From JASHPR01 sp963833885 (GTDB taxonomy: Bacteria > Actinomycetota > Actinomycetes > Streptosporangiales > Streptosporangiaceae), in assembly GCA_963833885.1 (NCBI GenBank), contig CAWHZU010000034.1, forward strand, positions 101,408 through 165,407: a stretch of 64,000 bases of DNA. The letters are read 5' to 3'. The notes below the pieces were generated by a model. That model saw only the letters and a list, made by a program, of their open reading frames with translations, was not told the origin of the DNA and made no database searches. The position numbers and the translations under genes are program-made. This document shows, piece after piece, positions 8,902-17,910 of this stretch; the first letter of the stretch is position 1, and the number at the start of each line of letters is the position of its first letter.

Positions 8902-9782
8902 TGCTGGCCACCGCCGAGGCGCCATTTGTCGGCCAGGCTGTCGCCGATCAGGGCGAACGCAAGACCCATGAGGACGATCGCCAGGCCGGGGAAGAACGAG
9001 ATCCACCATTGCGTCGCGACGAAGTTCTGGCCCGCCTGGACCATGGCGCCCCATTCGGGAGTTGGCGGCTGCACCCCGAGCCCGAGATAGGAGACAGAGG
9101 CTCCCAGCAGGACCGCGTAGACGAAGTCAGAGGTCGCATACAGGAGTACCTGATTGACGATGTTCGGCAGCAGGTGGAAGACCAGCACGCGGGCGGTGGA
9201 GAAACCGCTGGTACGCGCCGCGAGCATGTAGTTGGAGGTCTTCAGCACGAGGACCTCGGAGCGCACCAGCCGGGCGTAGAAGATCCAGGCGACGAAGCTG
9301 ACGGCAATGAACAGGCTGCTCAGGCCCGGGCCCCGGAGTCCGACGACGCTGATGACCAGGACCAGGAAAGGGAACGCGAAGCCGATGTCCACGAGCCGCT
9401 GCACGATGGCGTCAGTCACTCCCCCGAGCCAGGCCGACACCATTCCGGCCAGGGTGCCGACGACGAGGGCGACGCCTACCAGGACGATCCCGATGAGAAA
9501 GTCGATGCGTCCCGCGTACAGCGTCCGGGCGAAGATGTCCCGCCCAAACTGGTCGGTCCCGAACCAGTGGCGGGAGCTGGGTGCCTTCAGGATGGCGTTC
9601 TGATCCAGCTGGGCCGGGCTCCAGTGGGTGAACAGCGGCGCTGCGTAACACGCCAGCAGGAGCAGGCCGAGCAGCGACAGGCCGACGATGAGGACGACGT
9701 TCGGCCCGATCCTGCGCCGGGCGCGGCTCACCCCGGTACCCACCGGCGTGACGGCACTGCCCGCTATCCCCGCCCCGATCAC
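8898..9782 (-). CDS. ABC transporter permease (DppC/OppC-like)
   Basis: A 294-residue inner-membrane permease. An N-terminal helix (VVLIVGLSLLGLLLLACYA) precedes the periplasmic segment with the DppC hallmark HWFGTDQFGRDIFART. The binding-protein-dependent transport domain follows, with the EAA-like loop MLAARTSGFSTARVLVFHLLPN. The C-terminus is typical (SFFPGLAIVLMGLAFALIGDSLADKW). The start is GTG at 9782, overlapping the DppB-like stop (GTGA). It forms the heteromeric channel with the next-listed permease. Confidence 0.9.
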   Translation of the reverse strand: MIGAGIAGSAVTPVGTGVSRARRRIGPNVVLIVGLSLLGLLLLACYAAPLFTHWSPAQLDQNAILKAPSSRHWFGTDQFGRDIFARTLYAGRIDFLIGIVLVGVALVVGTLAGMVSAWLGGVTDAIVQRLVDIGFAFPFLVLVISVVGLRGPGLSSLFIAVSFVAWIFYARLVRSEVLVLKTSNYMLAARTSGFSTARVLVFHLLPNIVNQVLLYATSDFVYAVLLGASVSYLGLGVQPPTPEWGAMVQAGQNFVATQWWISFFPGLAIVLMGLAFALIGDSLADKWRLGGGQQ

Positions 9783-10756
9783 GCAGCGCTCCGCGGGTCG
9801 AGTGCTGCCTGGATCAGTTCCACGGCGGTGCTGATGACGACGACGATCAGGCCGAACACCAGGGTGATGCCCTGAACGACCAGGAAGTCGCGCTGCAGGA
9901 TTGAGGACACCAGCTGCTGCCCCATTCCGGGTAGCGCGAAGACATTCTCCACGATCACCGACGTTCCCAGCAGGTAGCTCATGTTCAGCCCGACAAGGGC
10001 GACCACGGGAAGGCTGGCCAGTCGCAGTACGTGGCGGCTGAAGACGCGGAACCGGCTGATGCCCTTAAGCCTGGCCGCATCGACGTGGTCGGCCCGCAGG
10101 ATCTCCGAGATGGAGGCGCGCAAGCTACGGACGACCACCGCCAGGAAGGTCAGGGCAAGAGTCAGGGCCGGCAGGAACAGATGGTCCACCGTTCCGACAA
10201 CGCCGGTTCCCGCCCCGCCCGAGGGGAACCACTTGAGGCGCAAGCCCAGGTAGGTCACCAACAGGATGCCGACCCAGAAGCTCGGCAGGCCGAGAGTCGC
10301 GACGGTCCCGGCCCGGATGACCTGATCCTGCCAGGCGCCCCGGTGGTACGCCGACACGGTGGCGAGCGGAATCCCGATGATCAGTGCCAGCACCACGGCC
10401 AGCCCGATGAGTTCAGCGGTCACCGCCAGATGCGACGCGACGATCGAGGTCACGCTCGTGCCGGTCAGGAAGGAGTACCCGAGATTCCCGTGCGCCAGCT
10501 GCCCCAGGTAAGTGAAGTACTGCGAGACCAGCGGCCGCGAGAGCCCGAGCTGGCGGCTGACCGCTGCGATGCTGGCCGGCGTCGCGCGGACTCCCACCAG
10601 TGTCTGGACTGGCCCGCCTGGCAGGAGCCGGACGAGGATGAACGTCACCAGAGAGACGCCGAGGAGCGTCGGCACTACCTGGATCACCCGGCGCCGCAGG
10701 ACTATTCCCAGGCGACGTGTCGCCGATCCGCGGCCGGAAGCGGCTACCGCTGCCAT
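9779..10756 (-). CDS. ABC transporter permease (DppB/OppB-like)
   Basis: A 325-residue permease of the Dpp/Opp group with about six membrane segments. The first helix carries the family pattern VVPTLLGVSLVTFILVRLLP, followed by GDP-like PGGPVQTL. The coupling loop is DHVDAARLKGISRFRVFSRH, and VIVENVFALPGMGQQL follows, as expected for DppB. It overlaps the ATPase gene upstream by 13 bases and the DppC-like gene by four. The substrate could be a peptide, nickel-like chelate, glycoside or N-acyl compound. Confidence 0.9.
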   Translation of the reverse strand: MAAVAASGRGSATRRLGIVLRRRVIQVVPTLLGVSLVTFILVRLLPGGPVQTLVGVRATPASIAAVSRQLGLSRPLVSQYFTYLGQLAHGNLGYSFLTGTSVTSIVASHLAVTAELIGLAVVLALIIGIPLATVSAYHRGAWQDQVIRAGTVATLGLPSFWVGILLVTYLGLRLKWFPSGGAGTGVVGTVDHLFLPALTLALTFLAVVVRSLRASISEILRADHVDAARLKGISRFRVFSRHVLRLASLPVVALVGLNMSYLLGTSVIVENVFALPGMGQQLVSSILQRDFLVVQGITLVFGLIVVVISTAVELIQAALDPRSAA

Positions 10757-11619
10757 AGCTCGCCCGCCAGCTCGGGTACCGCGTCAATGAGAGACCGCGT
10801 GTAGGGATCTGATGGCCTGTTGAGAATGTCCGCGGTATTGCCGGACTCCACTACCGCGCCGCGATTCAGGACAATCACGCGGTCGCAGACCTGATTGACA
10901 ACGGCGAGATCGTGGGTGATGAAGATGACCGACAGGCCGGTCGTCTCGCGGGTATCCGCGATCAGGTTCAGCACCTGAGCCTGCACCGACGCATCCAGCG
11001 CCGAGACTACTTCGTCGGCTACGAGCACCGTGGGCCCGAAAGCCAGCGCCCGGGCGATGGCGACACGCTGGCACATCCCGCCGGACAGCGATCGCGGCCT
11101 GCGCTTCAGGACGTCGGCGCTCAGGCCGACAGATTCCAGCAGCTCAGCCGATCGCTCCTGCGCCTGCGACCGTGCACAGAGCTTGTGAACTGTGAGGATC
11201 TCCCGCAGCGTCGAACCCACCGTCCGTTTCGGATTAAGCGCCGAATACGGATCCTGGTAGACCATCTGGACGCCGTTCACGCGCGGCACGTCGGCGGCCC
11301 GGCCGGGACGGCCGACTATCTGGCCGCGAAACAGTATCTGGCCGGCACTGATCGGCATCAGCCCGACGACGCATTTGCCAAGGGTCGTCTTGCCCGAGCC
11401 GCTTTCGCCGACAATCCCGAGACTCTCCCCCGGGCGCACCGTCAAATGCACATCAGCGAGGGCCGGAAGCGGCGCGCCTGAACTGCCTGGCGGCCGCCGG
11501 CGCGCCGCGGGCCGGCCAGGACCGCGGCGCCCGACCTTGCCGTAGTGCGCGCTCACGCCGTTGAGCTCGAGGATCGCCGAGGGGTCCGCCAGGTCCTGCG
11601 TCGCCTGCCGACCGCTCAA
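10744..11619 (-). CDS. ABC transporter ATP-binding protein (DppF/OppF-like)
   Basis: A 291-residue ATPase with Walker A GESGSGKTT, MVYQDPYSALNP, signature SLSGGMCQR, Walker B VLVADEVVSALD and FITHDLAVV. Two small oddities stand out: the usual DEPTSALD reads DEVVSALD, and the signature has MCQR where GQQQR-type is common. The catalytic Glu remains, so activity is expected. The start is a TTG at 11619 overlapping the binding-protein stop by four bases. An arginine/proline-rich insert near residues 30-50 precedes the nucleotide-binding core. Confidence 0.88.
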   Translation of the reverse strand: MSGRQATQDLADPSAILELNGVSAHYGKVGRRGPGRPAARRRPPGSSGAPLPALADVHLTVRPGESLGIVGESGSGKTTLGKCVVGLMPISAGQILFRGQIVGRPGRAADVPRVNGVQMVYQDPYSALNPKRTVGSTLREILTVHKLCARSQAQERSAELLESVGLSADVLKRRPRSLSGGMCQRVAIARALAFGPTVLVADEVVSALDASVQAQVLNLIADTRETTGLSVIFITHDLAVVNQVCDRVIVLNRGAVVESGNTADILNRPSDPYTRSLIDAVPELAGELWQR

Positions 11620-13196
11620 CTCTGGAGCCCGAACTTCGCCCAGTCGTAGAACCCGTACGCGTCCACGTTGAACCCGGTGACCTTCGCTGACATGACGTGG
11701 ATGAGCTCAGGGTTATAAAGCGGGATGATGGCCGCGTCCTTGGCGGTGAGAACCTGAATTTTGTTGTAGAGAACCTGAGCGGCCGCGCGATTCTGCGTCA
11801 GGGATGCCTGCAAGGACATGTTGATCAGCGTCTGGTCGTGCAAGCCGGTGAAGTAGGCGTTGCAGCAGTAGCCGGGATCGTCGGCGAACAGGACTTGCTG
11901 AGTGGGATCGGCGCTGACGTCACCCCAGAACGTTGTGGCAGCGGTGTAGTGCATCCCGATGATGTCATTGTCGACCGATGCGCTGTCCTTCTGGATCACT
12001 TGGAGGTGGATGCCGATCTGGGCCAGATCGGCCTGCGCGATGTTCAGGATCGCCGTTTGCGCGGTGCCCGTCGACACTTCGAACGGTATGGTGAGCGGGG
12101 TCTTGACCCCGGAGGCCGCCATCAGCTGCTTGGCCTTCGCGATATTGAACGGGTACAGGTTGAGGCTCGTGTTCTGGAACGTGTTCTTCGGCGGCCCGAC
12201 GATAAACGTCTTGGCCGGCGTCCCGAAGCCGAACAGGCCCGACTGCACGATCGCAGCCCGGTTGATCGCCAGCGAGATGGCCTGGCGGACATCGATGTTG
12301 TTCATCGGCGCCTTGGCCGTATTCAGTGCCAGCAGTTCGACGATTGAGTACGGCGTCGTCGCCACCCGCACGGCCGGATTGGATTTGAACGACGCGACCT
12401 GGTTGGCGGCCGGGGAGTCGGCGACGTCGGCCGTTCCGCCGAGTACTGCCGTGGCCCGCGCCGTGTCATCGGTGACGATCTGGAAGGTGATCGACGATAG
12501 GTGAGGGTAGTCGGCCTTGTTCCAGTAGTACTTATTGCGTGTCACAACATACGACGTGTTCGGCGAGCTGGAGGTCAAGACGAATGGCCCGGTCCCGATC
12601 GGCTTGGAGTTGAAGAACGTCTTGGCGTTAGCGGCGGTGAAGGCGCCCTGCGGATAGATGGCCCCGTTGGGGCTTGCCAGGTCCGCGAGCAGCGAAGGCC
12701 ACGGTGACTTCAGCTTGATAATGAACGTGCTGGGATTCGGAGCTGACATCGATGCTGTCTTCGCGACCAGGAAATTGAGCAGGGAGATGGCCGGCTTCTC
12801 CGAGCGCGTGAGCGAGTAGAGAACGTCCGCGGAGGTCAGTGGTTTCCCGTTGGAGAACTTCACGCCCGAGCGAATGTGGAACGTGTAGGTCAGGCCGTTG
12901 GACGAGACCGTCCATCTGTCGGCGAGGACGGGCAGGTAACCCGGCCCGGCCGGGTTTACCTCGATGAGGCTCTGGAACCATGCCAGCCACATCTGCATCG
13001 ATGTGTCATTATCCTGGCTCGTCGACGGGTCGAGGTCCAGCGGGGCGGTGAAGAAGTCGAAGGTGAGGCTGCCGCCCTTCGCCGGCGCGGCGCTGCCCGA
13101 GTTACCACCCGGCGATGCTGAACCGCTCGAGCACGCGCTGAGGAACAGCAGCGAGCCGACCGCCAGGGCGGCGCCTATCCGGCGCTTATTGATCAT
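11616..13196 (-). CDS. ABC transporter substrate-binding lipoprotein, family 5 (DppA/OppA-like)
   Basis: A 526-residue solute-binding protein. The signal peptide MINKRRIGAALAVGSLL ends in a lipobox FLSACSS, so the mature protein is anchored by a lipidated cysteine outside the membrane. SBP_bac_5 marks include GGSLTFDFFTAPLDLDPSTS, FHIRSGVKFSNGKPLTSADV and KPIGTGPFVL. The ATG at 13196 has a good GGAGG ribosome site seven bases upstream. It is the first gene of the ten-gene unit, so the promoter should lie in 13197-13548. The ligand is not readable. Confidence 0.9.
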   Translation of the reverse strand: MINKRRIGAALAVGSLLFLSACSSGSASPGGNSGSAAPAKGGSLTFDFFTAPLDLDPSTSQDNDTSMQMWLAWFQSLIEVNPAGPGYLPVLADRWTVSSNGLTYTFHIRSGVKFSNGKPLTSADVLYSLTRSEKPAISLLNFLVAKTASMSAPNPSTFIIKLKSPWPSLLADLASPNGAIYPQGAFTAANAKTFFNSKPIGTGPFVLTSSSPNTSYVVTRNKYYWNKADYPHLSSITFQIVTDDTARATAVLGGTADVADSPAANQVASFKSNPAVRVATTPYSIVELLALNTAKAPMNNIDVRQAISLAINRAAIVQSGLFGFGTPAKTFIVGPPKNTFQNTSLNLYPFNIAKAKQLMAASGVKTPLTIPFEVSTGTAQTAILNIAQADLAQIGIHLQVIQKDSASVDNDIIGMHYTAATTFWGDVSADPTQQVLFADDPGYCCNAYFTGLHDQTLINMSLQASLTQNRAAAQVLYNKIQVLTAKDAAIIPLYNPELIHVMSAKVTGFNVDAYGFYDWAKFGLQS

Positions 13197-13548
13197 CAAT
13201 GCCTCCAGATCCGCGAAGGCCGCAGCACAAACGCGATGCCCCGGTTCTGGGAGAACGCTACGAAGCGCTACAACACCGGACAACCGGCAGAGTGCCCAGG
13301 TAGCGAGTTGGTTTCCTACAGCGTGTCGGTCCGGCTGGAGCACGGCGCCATGACCAGCTTCCCGCGCTCGTCGCGCCGAGCATCAGCTCGGCCGGCTCGT
13401 GGACTCCGGATAAGTCGGTCATCGCCCCGGTCAGCTGGGCAAGGTGTCGGGATTGCGCCGCTGATTGATGCAGGACGTAGCTTCCGCAAACCTCGGCTGG
13501 AAGATCAGTCTGGACATCAGACGATGCGAGCGCGCGGAGGCGAGGATT
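13197..13548. promoter_or_regulatory. Divergent intergenic region between the ABC/E1 operon and the deacetylase operon
   Basis: About 350 bases without a convincing gene. It must hold the promoters of both flanking operons. The only structured element I can point to is the hexamer CGCTAC at 13256-13261 and again at 13266-13271, ten bases (one helical turn) apart, which could be a regulator site. No clear -10/-35 pairs were recognised. The short frames here have no family resemblance. Confidence 0.35.
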
Positions 13549-14364
13549 TTGCCGATTCCCATTCCGCACGGCCAGATGACTGTCTGCCTGACGTTCGACG
13601 TCGACGCTGAGAGTGGCTGGCTTGGCCAGGGCATCAAGTTCAGAGACCGGCTGACGACGCTCTCGGAAGCACGATACGGGGTCACCAGGGGGCTGCCGCG
13701 GATTCTCGCCCTCCTCGGTGAGTTCGAGATCACCGCGACCTTCTACGTTCCCGGGTTGACCGCCGAGCTGCATCCGGAGGTGGTTCCTGCCATCCTCAGT
13801 GCGGGGCATGAGATCGGCCACCACGGCTATCGCCACCTTTCCAGCGACGGGCTGTCTGAGCAGCAGCAGGCTGAGGAGCTGGACCTCGCGACCGAGGTGA
13901 TCCGGCAGGCAAGCGGGATCGTGCCCCGCGGATACCGGTCGCCATCATGGGAAATGACGCCCGAGACCTTCCGGTTGCTCTGCGAGCGGGACTTCGCCTA
14001 CGACAGCAGCATGATGGGGGATGACCGCCCCTACCGTGAGCACTGCGGGGACCGGAGCATTCTCGAGCTCCCGGTCCATTGGTCGCTCGATGACTGGCCG
14101 TTCTTTGCCTGGTCGGAGTACCTCGGCGGCGGTCATATCAGCAGTCCGGTGCAGTGGGCCGGGGACTGGTACCGCGAATTCGAGGTGGCCAAGGCGGAAA
14201 GCCGGCCGCTGACCTACACCATGCATCCCGAGGTCACTGGCCGCCCGGCGCGGCTGATGGCGCTTCGTGACCTGCTCGTGAGAATTCTGGACAACCCAGA
14301 AGTGGCCTTCCTCACCCATTCCGAACTGGCCGCCGCGTATCCGCAAGCCCACGCAGAGGAGTAG
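13549..14364 (+). CDS. Polysaccharide deacetylase-fold hydrolase (PuuE/cyclic-imidase-like)
   Basis: About 271 residues from a TTG at 13549 with GGAGG eight bases upstream; ATG 13465 would add 28 residues that do not look conserved. NodB-fold motifs are VCLTFDVDAESGW (metal Asp), ATFYVPG, GHEIGHHGYRH (metal histidines) and RGYRSPSWEM. This subgroup resembles allantoinase PuuE and cyclic imide hydrolases more than secreted chitin deacetylases, and there is no signal peptide. It is coupled to an amidohydrolase three bases downstream. A clear paralogue at 26386 has the same kind of neighbours. Confidence 0.82.
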   Translation: MPIPIPHGQMTVCLTFDVDAESGWLGQGIKFRDRLTTLSEARYGVTRGLPRILALLGEFEITATFYVPGLTAELHPEVVPAILSAGHEIGHHGYRHLSSDGLSEQQQAEELDLATEVIRQASGIVPRGYRSPSWEMTPETFRLLCERDFAYDSSMMGDDRPYREHCGDRSILELPVHWSLDDWPFFAWSEYLGGGHISSPVQWAGDWYREFEVAKAESRPLTYTMHPEVTGRPARLMALRDLLVRILDNPEVAFLTHSELAAAYPQAHAEE

Positions 14365-14367
14365 CCG

Positions 14368-15096
14368 ATGACGATTGACTCGCATTGCCACGCCGGTAAC
14401 TTCGAGCCGTTGTTCAGCGGAGACCACTCGCCGGAGGACCTGGTTGCGGCGCACGACGCCGCAGGCGTGTCCGCCGGGATGATGTCCAAGCTCGGCAAGG
14501 ACGTGACCGCTGGCAACGAGATCGTTCGCGCGGCATGCGAGCTGCACCCGGGCCGACTCTACGGTGCGATCTACCTGAACCCGACCGACCCCGGAACGCT
14601 GGCCGAGCTCGAGCGCTGCGCGCAGTACGACGTCTTCCGTGGCGTCAAGCTGCATCCAAGCGAGGACGCATGGTTCCCCTACATGGAGGAGTACTTCCCG
14701 GTCTACGAGCGATGCGAGGCACTCGGATTGCCCATGCTGTTCCACAGCGGCACCTACCCGCACTCCAACCCGCTCGCTATCGCGGCTGCTGCCAGGCACT
14801 TTCCGCGAGTACCGTTCGTGCTCGGGCATTTCGGGCTCGCGGATCTCTCCTGGGAATGCTTCGCCGCCGCCGACCTGTCCGCCAACGTGCACGTCGACAC
14901 GACCTCTAATCCGATGGTCCGCGTCCTCGGCGAGTGGGTCGACCGGTTCGGTGCCGAACGAATGCTCTGGGGCTCGGACTTTCCGTTCTACAACGTCGAG
15001 TACGAGCGCCTCAAAGTGGACTACATCTCCGCCTCAACCCGGAACCGTGAGCTGATCAGCTCGGAGAATGCAGCCCGCCTGTACCGGATCGGATGA
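14368..15096 (+). CDS. Amidohydrolase family protein (Amidohydro_2, TIM barrel)
   Basis: A 242-residue metal-dependent hydrolase. It starts with the HxH ligand pair at residues 6 and 8 (DSHCHAG). It continues with KLHPSEDAWF, a barrel histidine in LFHSGTYPHSNP, GHFGLADLSW and the terminal Asp in LWGSDFPFYNVEYER. The family hydrolyses or decarboxylates small cyclic or aromatic acids and amides. It sits between the deacetylase-fold gene and the phosphotriesterase gene on one transcript, so all three hydrolases probably act on successive ring or amide bonds. Confidence 0.85.
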   Translation: MTIDSHCHAGNFEPLFSGDHSPEDLVAAHDAAGVSAGMMSKLGKDVTAGNEIVRAACELHPGRLYGAIYLNPTDPGTLAELERCAQYDVFRGVKLHPSEDAWFPYMEEYFPVYERCEALGLPMLFHSGTYPHSNPLAIAAAARHFPRVPFVLGHFGLADLSWECFAAADLSANVHVDTTSNPMVRVLGEWVDRFGAERMLWGSDFPFYNVEYERLKVDYISASTRNRELISSENAARLYRIG

Positions 15097-15106
15097 GCAA
15101 GCAGAC

Positions 15107-16156
15107 ATGAACTATGCGCGCACTGTCCTTGGTGATATCGGCGGGGCTGAGCTTGGCATTACGCTCAGTCATGAGCATCTGATTTGCGACTCGAGCATGT
15201 GGCTGGCGCGGCCGCCGGATGATCCGCTGGGACGGCAGCTGGCGGCGGCGCCAGAGCCGACGCTCGACACGCTCTGGTGGCACCGGCAGTTCCCTAACTC
15301 GAACCCGTCGGTTCTGGCCCTGGACGATGAGCAGACAGCCATCGACGAGCTTGCCGTGTTTGCCGGGCTTGGTGGCGGCGCACTGATCGAGCTGACCTCC
15401 GAGATGGGCCGGAGCATGCCGGCGCTGCGGAGGATCTCCGCTGCCACCGGCGTGCACGTCATAGCCGGCACGGGGCACTACATCGCCGCTGCGCACGACC
15501 CCGCCGTGGCATCGGCCACGGTGCCGGAGCTTGCCGACGCCATGATCAGCGACATCAACCACGGGGATGCTGACGGCATTAAATGCGGCGTGATCGGCGA
15601 GCTGGGAATGTCCTGGCCGGTCCATCCTGATGAGATCAAGGTGCTCAGGGCGGCCGCGCACGCTCAGGCCGCGAGCGGGGCAGCCATCAGCATTCACACG
15701 GCCGCTCATGCCGTGGACGAAGACAGCGCTCTGCTGGCCGCCGACGTCCTGGAAAGCGAGGGCGCTGACCCTTCCAGGGTGGTGATGGGGCACATGGACA
15801 CCTCGCTGCACCGGCCCGATTACCACCGGGCGGTCCTCGACCGCGGTTACGTGATCCAGTACGACCTGTTCGGGCACGAATTCTTCGAGAGCGAGAACGA
15901 CTTCCAGAGCTTCGGCGACACCGAAACAGTCCGAGCTGTGGCCAGGCTGGTGGACCAGGGATGGACGTCCCGGATATTGCTGAGCCACGACATCTGCTAC
16001 AAGATCCAGCTGCAGAAGTACGGTGGGTACGGTTACGCCCACCTGCTACGGAACATTGTGCCGCGGCTAGAACTCTGCGGCGTGCCGCGAGCCATTTCCG
16101 CCAGCATTCTGCGAGACAACCCACGCGAGATCTTCACCATTTCCAGGCTCACCTAG
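15107..16156 (+). CDS. Phosphotriesterase family metal-dependent hydrolase
   Basis: About 349 residues of the PTE/PHP group. It has the N-terminal HxH in ITLSHEHLICDSS, a bridging-ligand region GIKCGVIGELG, histidines in ISIHTAAHA and VVMGHMDTS, and the metal aspartate in ILLSHDICYK. Most members are lactonases or amidases rather than organophosphate hydrolases. ATG 15107 is in frame with the first conserved strand and lies ten bases after the preceding stop. A short gap of 44 bases separates its end from the convergent TetR gene. Confidence 0.86.
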   Translation: MNYARTVLGDIGGAELGITLSHEHLICDSSMWLARPPDDPLGRQLAAAPEPTLDTLWWHRQFPNSNPSVLALDDEQTAIDELAVFAGLGGGALIELTSEMGRSMPALRRISAATGVHVIAGTGHYIAAAHDPAVASATVPELADAMISDINHGDADGIKCGVIGELGMSWPVHPDEIKVLRAAAHAQAASGAAISIHTAAHAVDEDSALLAADVLESEGADPSRVVMGHMDTSLHRPDYHRAVLDRGYVIQYDLFGHEFFESENDFQSFGDTETVRAVARLVDQGWTSRILLSHDICYKIQLQKYGGYGYAHLLRNIVPRLELCGVPRAISASILRDNPREIFTISRLT

Positions 16157-16200
16157 GAGAGTTGGCGCCCGTGGCGTGATGCTCGAGCCGGGATCTTTTG

Positions 16201-16875
16201 CTATGTTGCGTGCTCCTGGCTGGGCATGATGCCGCCGAGGGTGGTGTCTACCACGTCGCGGACGAAGCGCTCGTTCAGCGGGGCGTGGCCGTGCAGCAGT
16301 CGGTGGTACAGCGGGCCGTACAGCATGTCGAGCGCCACCTCGATCTTCGTGTCCGCCGGGATCTCGCCACGCTCGATCGCGGCGCGGAAGATGACGCGCG
16401 CCTGCTCGCGGCGGGGCTCGACGAACCGGGACAGGTAGATCTTGGCGAACTCCGGGTCGGTCTGCGCCTCGGTGACGAGCGCGCCGATCACACGGCCGTA
16501 CGGCCGGCTGCTGGCCAGCCGGACCCAGGGGCGCAGCAGCCCGAGCAGGTCGCCGCGCAGGGTGCCGGTGCTGCGGGTGCGCGGCTGCACGGCCGCCCAC
16601 TCGTTGTACAGCGCGTCGAGCGCGAGCGTCTCCTTGGTCGGCCACCAGCGGTAGATGGTGGCCTTGCTGACCCCGGCCCGCTCGGCGACGGCGTCCATGC
16701 TGACCGCGGACAGGCCGCGCGCCAGCAGCAGCTCCGCTGCCGCCTCGAGGATCGCCAACCGGGCCTTCTCGCTGCGCGGCCGCCCGCGCCGCGGCGCCTC
16801 CGCCGTGGCTTCGTCGTCCGCCGCGGCCGGTGGTCCGTCATCCGCCGCGGCCGGTGGTCCCTCGCCCGCCTGCAT
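16201..16875 (-). CDS. TetR/AcrR family transcriptional regulator
   Basis: A 224-residue repressor. After a low-complexity N-terminus with a doubled PPAAADD segment (an almost exact 24-base tandem repeat in the DNA near 16,820-16,860), the TetR DNA-binding domain runs RRGRPRSEKARLAILEAAAELL then GLSAVSMDAVAERAGVSKATIYRWWPTKE. The C-terminal ligand domain is of the TetR_C_16/33 kind (EPRREQARVIFRAAIERGEIP). It lies directly behind an LLM oxidoreductase on the same strand, and a palindrome sits just upstream of its start, so autoregulation and control of the LLM gene are likely. Confidence 0.87.
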   Translation of the reverse strand: MQAGEGPPAAADDGPPAAADDEATAEAPRRGRPRSEKARLAILEAAAELLLARGLSAVSMDAVAERAGVSKATIYRWWPTKETLALDALYNEWAAVQPRTRSTGTLRGDLLGLLRPWVRLASSRPYGRVIGALVTEAQTDPEFAKIYLSRFVEPRREQARVIFRAAIERGEIPADTKIEVALDMLYGPLYHRLLHGHAPLNERFVRDVVDTTLGGIMPSQEHAT

Positions 16876-16880
16876 AACCG

Positions 16881-16898
16881 AAACTATGCCACTAGTTT
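16881..16898. promoter_or_regulatory. Candidate TetR operator, AAACTA-N6-TAGTTT
   Basis: A perfect inverted repeat with 6-base arms (AAACTA and TAGTTT) around TGCCAC. It lies five bases upstream of the TetR ATG and overlaps the last codons of the LLM gene. Size and symmetry are typical of TetR-family operators; binding is inferred. Confidence 0.5.
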
Positions 16899-17812
16899 TT
16901 ATGAACCGGTATCTCATGCACCTCGGGAACGATCGAGGCAACCGCATCGAGTGCCTCGTCGTCCCACGGGTGCGGGGGACTGAGCAGGACGTGGTCGATG
17001 CCGATACCGGCCAGTTCCCGCAGGTGGTCCACCAGCCGCCGCAGGCCGTCCCGGCCGCCGCCGAGGTCGGCCATCGTAGCCGTGGTCTTCTCGATCTCAT
17101 CGTAGTCGCGCCCGGCTTGCTCGCAGTGCTCCCGGAGCACACGCAGCTTGGCGGGCAGCATGTCGGCGAACTGGTCCGGCACGTCGAACAGGTTGCAGGC
17201 GTCGCCGTACTGGGCGACCAGCCGGAGCGTGCGGCGCTCGCCGCTGCCGCCGATCAGGATCGGCGGGTGCGGGCGCTGCAGTGCGTTCGGCGAGTTCAGC
17301 GGCCGGTCCAGCTGGTAGTGCCTGCCGCGGAACGGCTGCTCATCGCCGCGCCACATCTGGTGGGCAATCTGCAGCACCTCCTCCAGGCACTCGTAGCGCT
17401 CGGTCAGCGTGGGCGGGTACGGGATCCCGAGGCCGCCGGCCTCGCCGCCGCGGGTCACGGTGAACGGCGCCCCGGCGCCGATGCCCAGGATCATGCGGCC
17501 GCCGGTGAGCACATCGAGAGAGGTCACCGCCTTGATCAGCACGCCGGGATGACGGTTGGGCACGGCGGTGACCAGCGTGCCGAGCCGGATGCGCTGCGTA
17601 CGGCCCGCGATGAACGCCAGCGTGGCGTACGCCTCCAGCATCGGCGACTCCGGCGGCAGCCCGCTCAGCCGGATCTGGAAGAAGTGGTCCATGGTCCAGA
17701 TGCTGTCCACGCCCGCGGCATCCGCCGTGGTCGCGATCTGGGTGATGATCGGGCCGATCTGGTCCGGCGGGCACGGCCAGGAGAAGTTGGTGACTCCGAT
17801 TCCGAGCTTCAT
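16892..17812 (-). CDS. LLM class oxidoreductase, probably F420-dependent
   Basis: A 306-residue luciferase-like TIM-barrel protein. It begins MKLGIGVTNFSWPCP and contains DSIWTMDHFFQ, RIRLGTLVTAVPNRHPG, SLDVLTGGRMILGIGAG and HPPILIGGSGERRTLRL, which is the layout of actinobacterial F420-dependent LLM proteins. Whether FMN or F420 is used cannot be decided from sequence alone. Transcription diverges from the MarR gene at 17911 and runs into the TetR gene, so two regulators flank it. Substrate unknown. Confidence 0.86.
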   Translation of the reverse strand: MKLGIGVTNFSWPCPPDQIGPIITQIATTADAAGVDSIWTMDHFFQIRLSGLPPESPMLEAYATLAFIAGRTQRIRLGTLVTAVPNRHPGVLIKAVTSLDVLTGGRMILGIGAGAPFTVTRGGEAGGLGIPYPPTLTERYECLEEVLQIAHQMWRGDEQPFRGRHYQLDRPLNSPNALQRPHPPILIGGSGERRTLRLVAQYGDACNLFDVPDQFADMLPAKLRVLREHCEQAGRDYDEIEKTTATMADLGGGRDGLRRLVDHLRELAGIGIDHVLLSPPHPWDDEALDAVASIVPEVHEIPVHKN

Positions 17813-17910
17813 GAGGCACTCCGCTAATGCTCAGGGGGATCGTTAGCCGAGCAACGAAGCATATCATTAGCCGGCTGTTATACCAGCACGCCAAGTAGGC
17901 TGTTCGCACT

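Noticed and set aside
16820..16860. Tandem repeat considered as a mobile-element footprint
   Set aside because: Two in-frame copies within the TetR coding sequence, most simply slippage.
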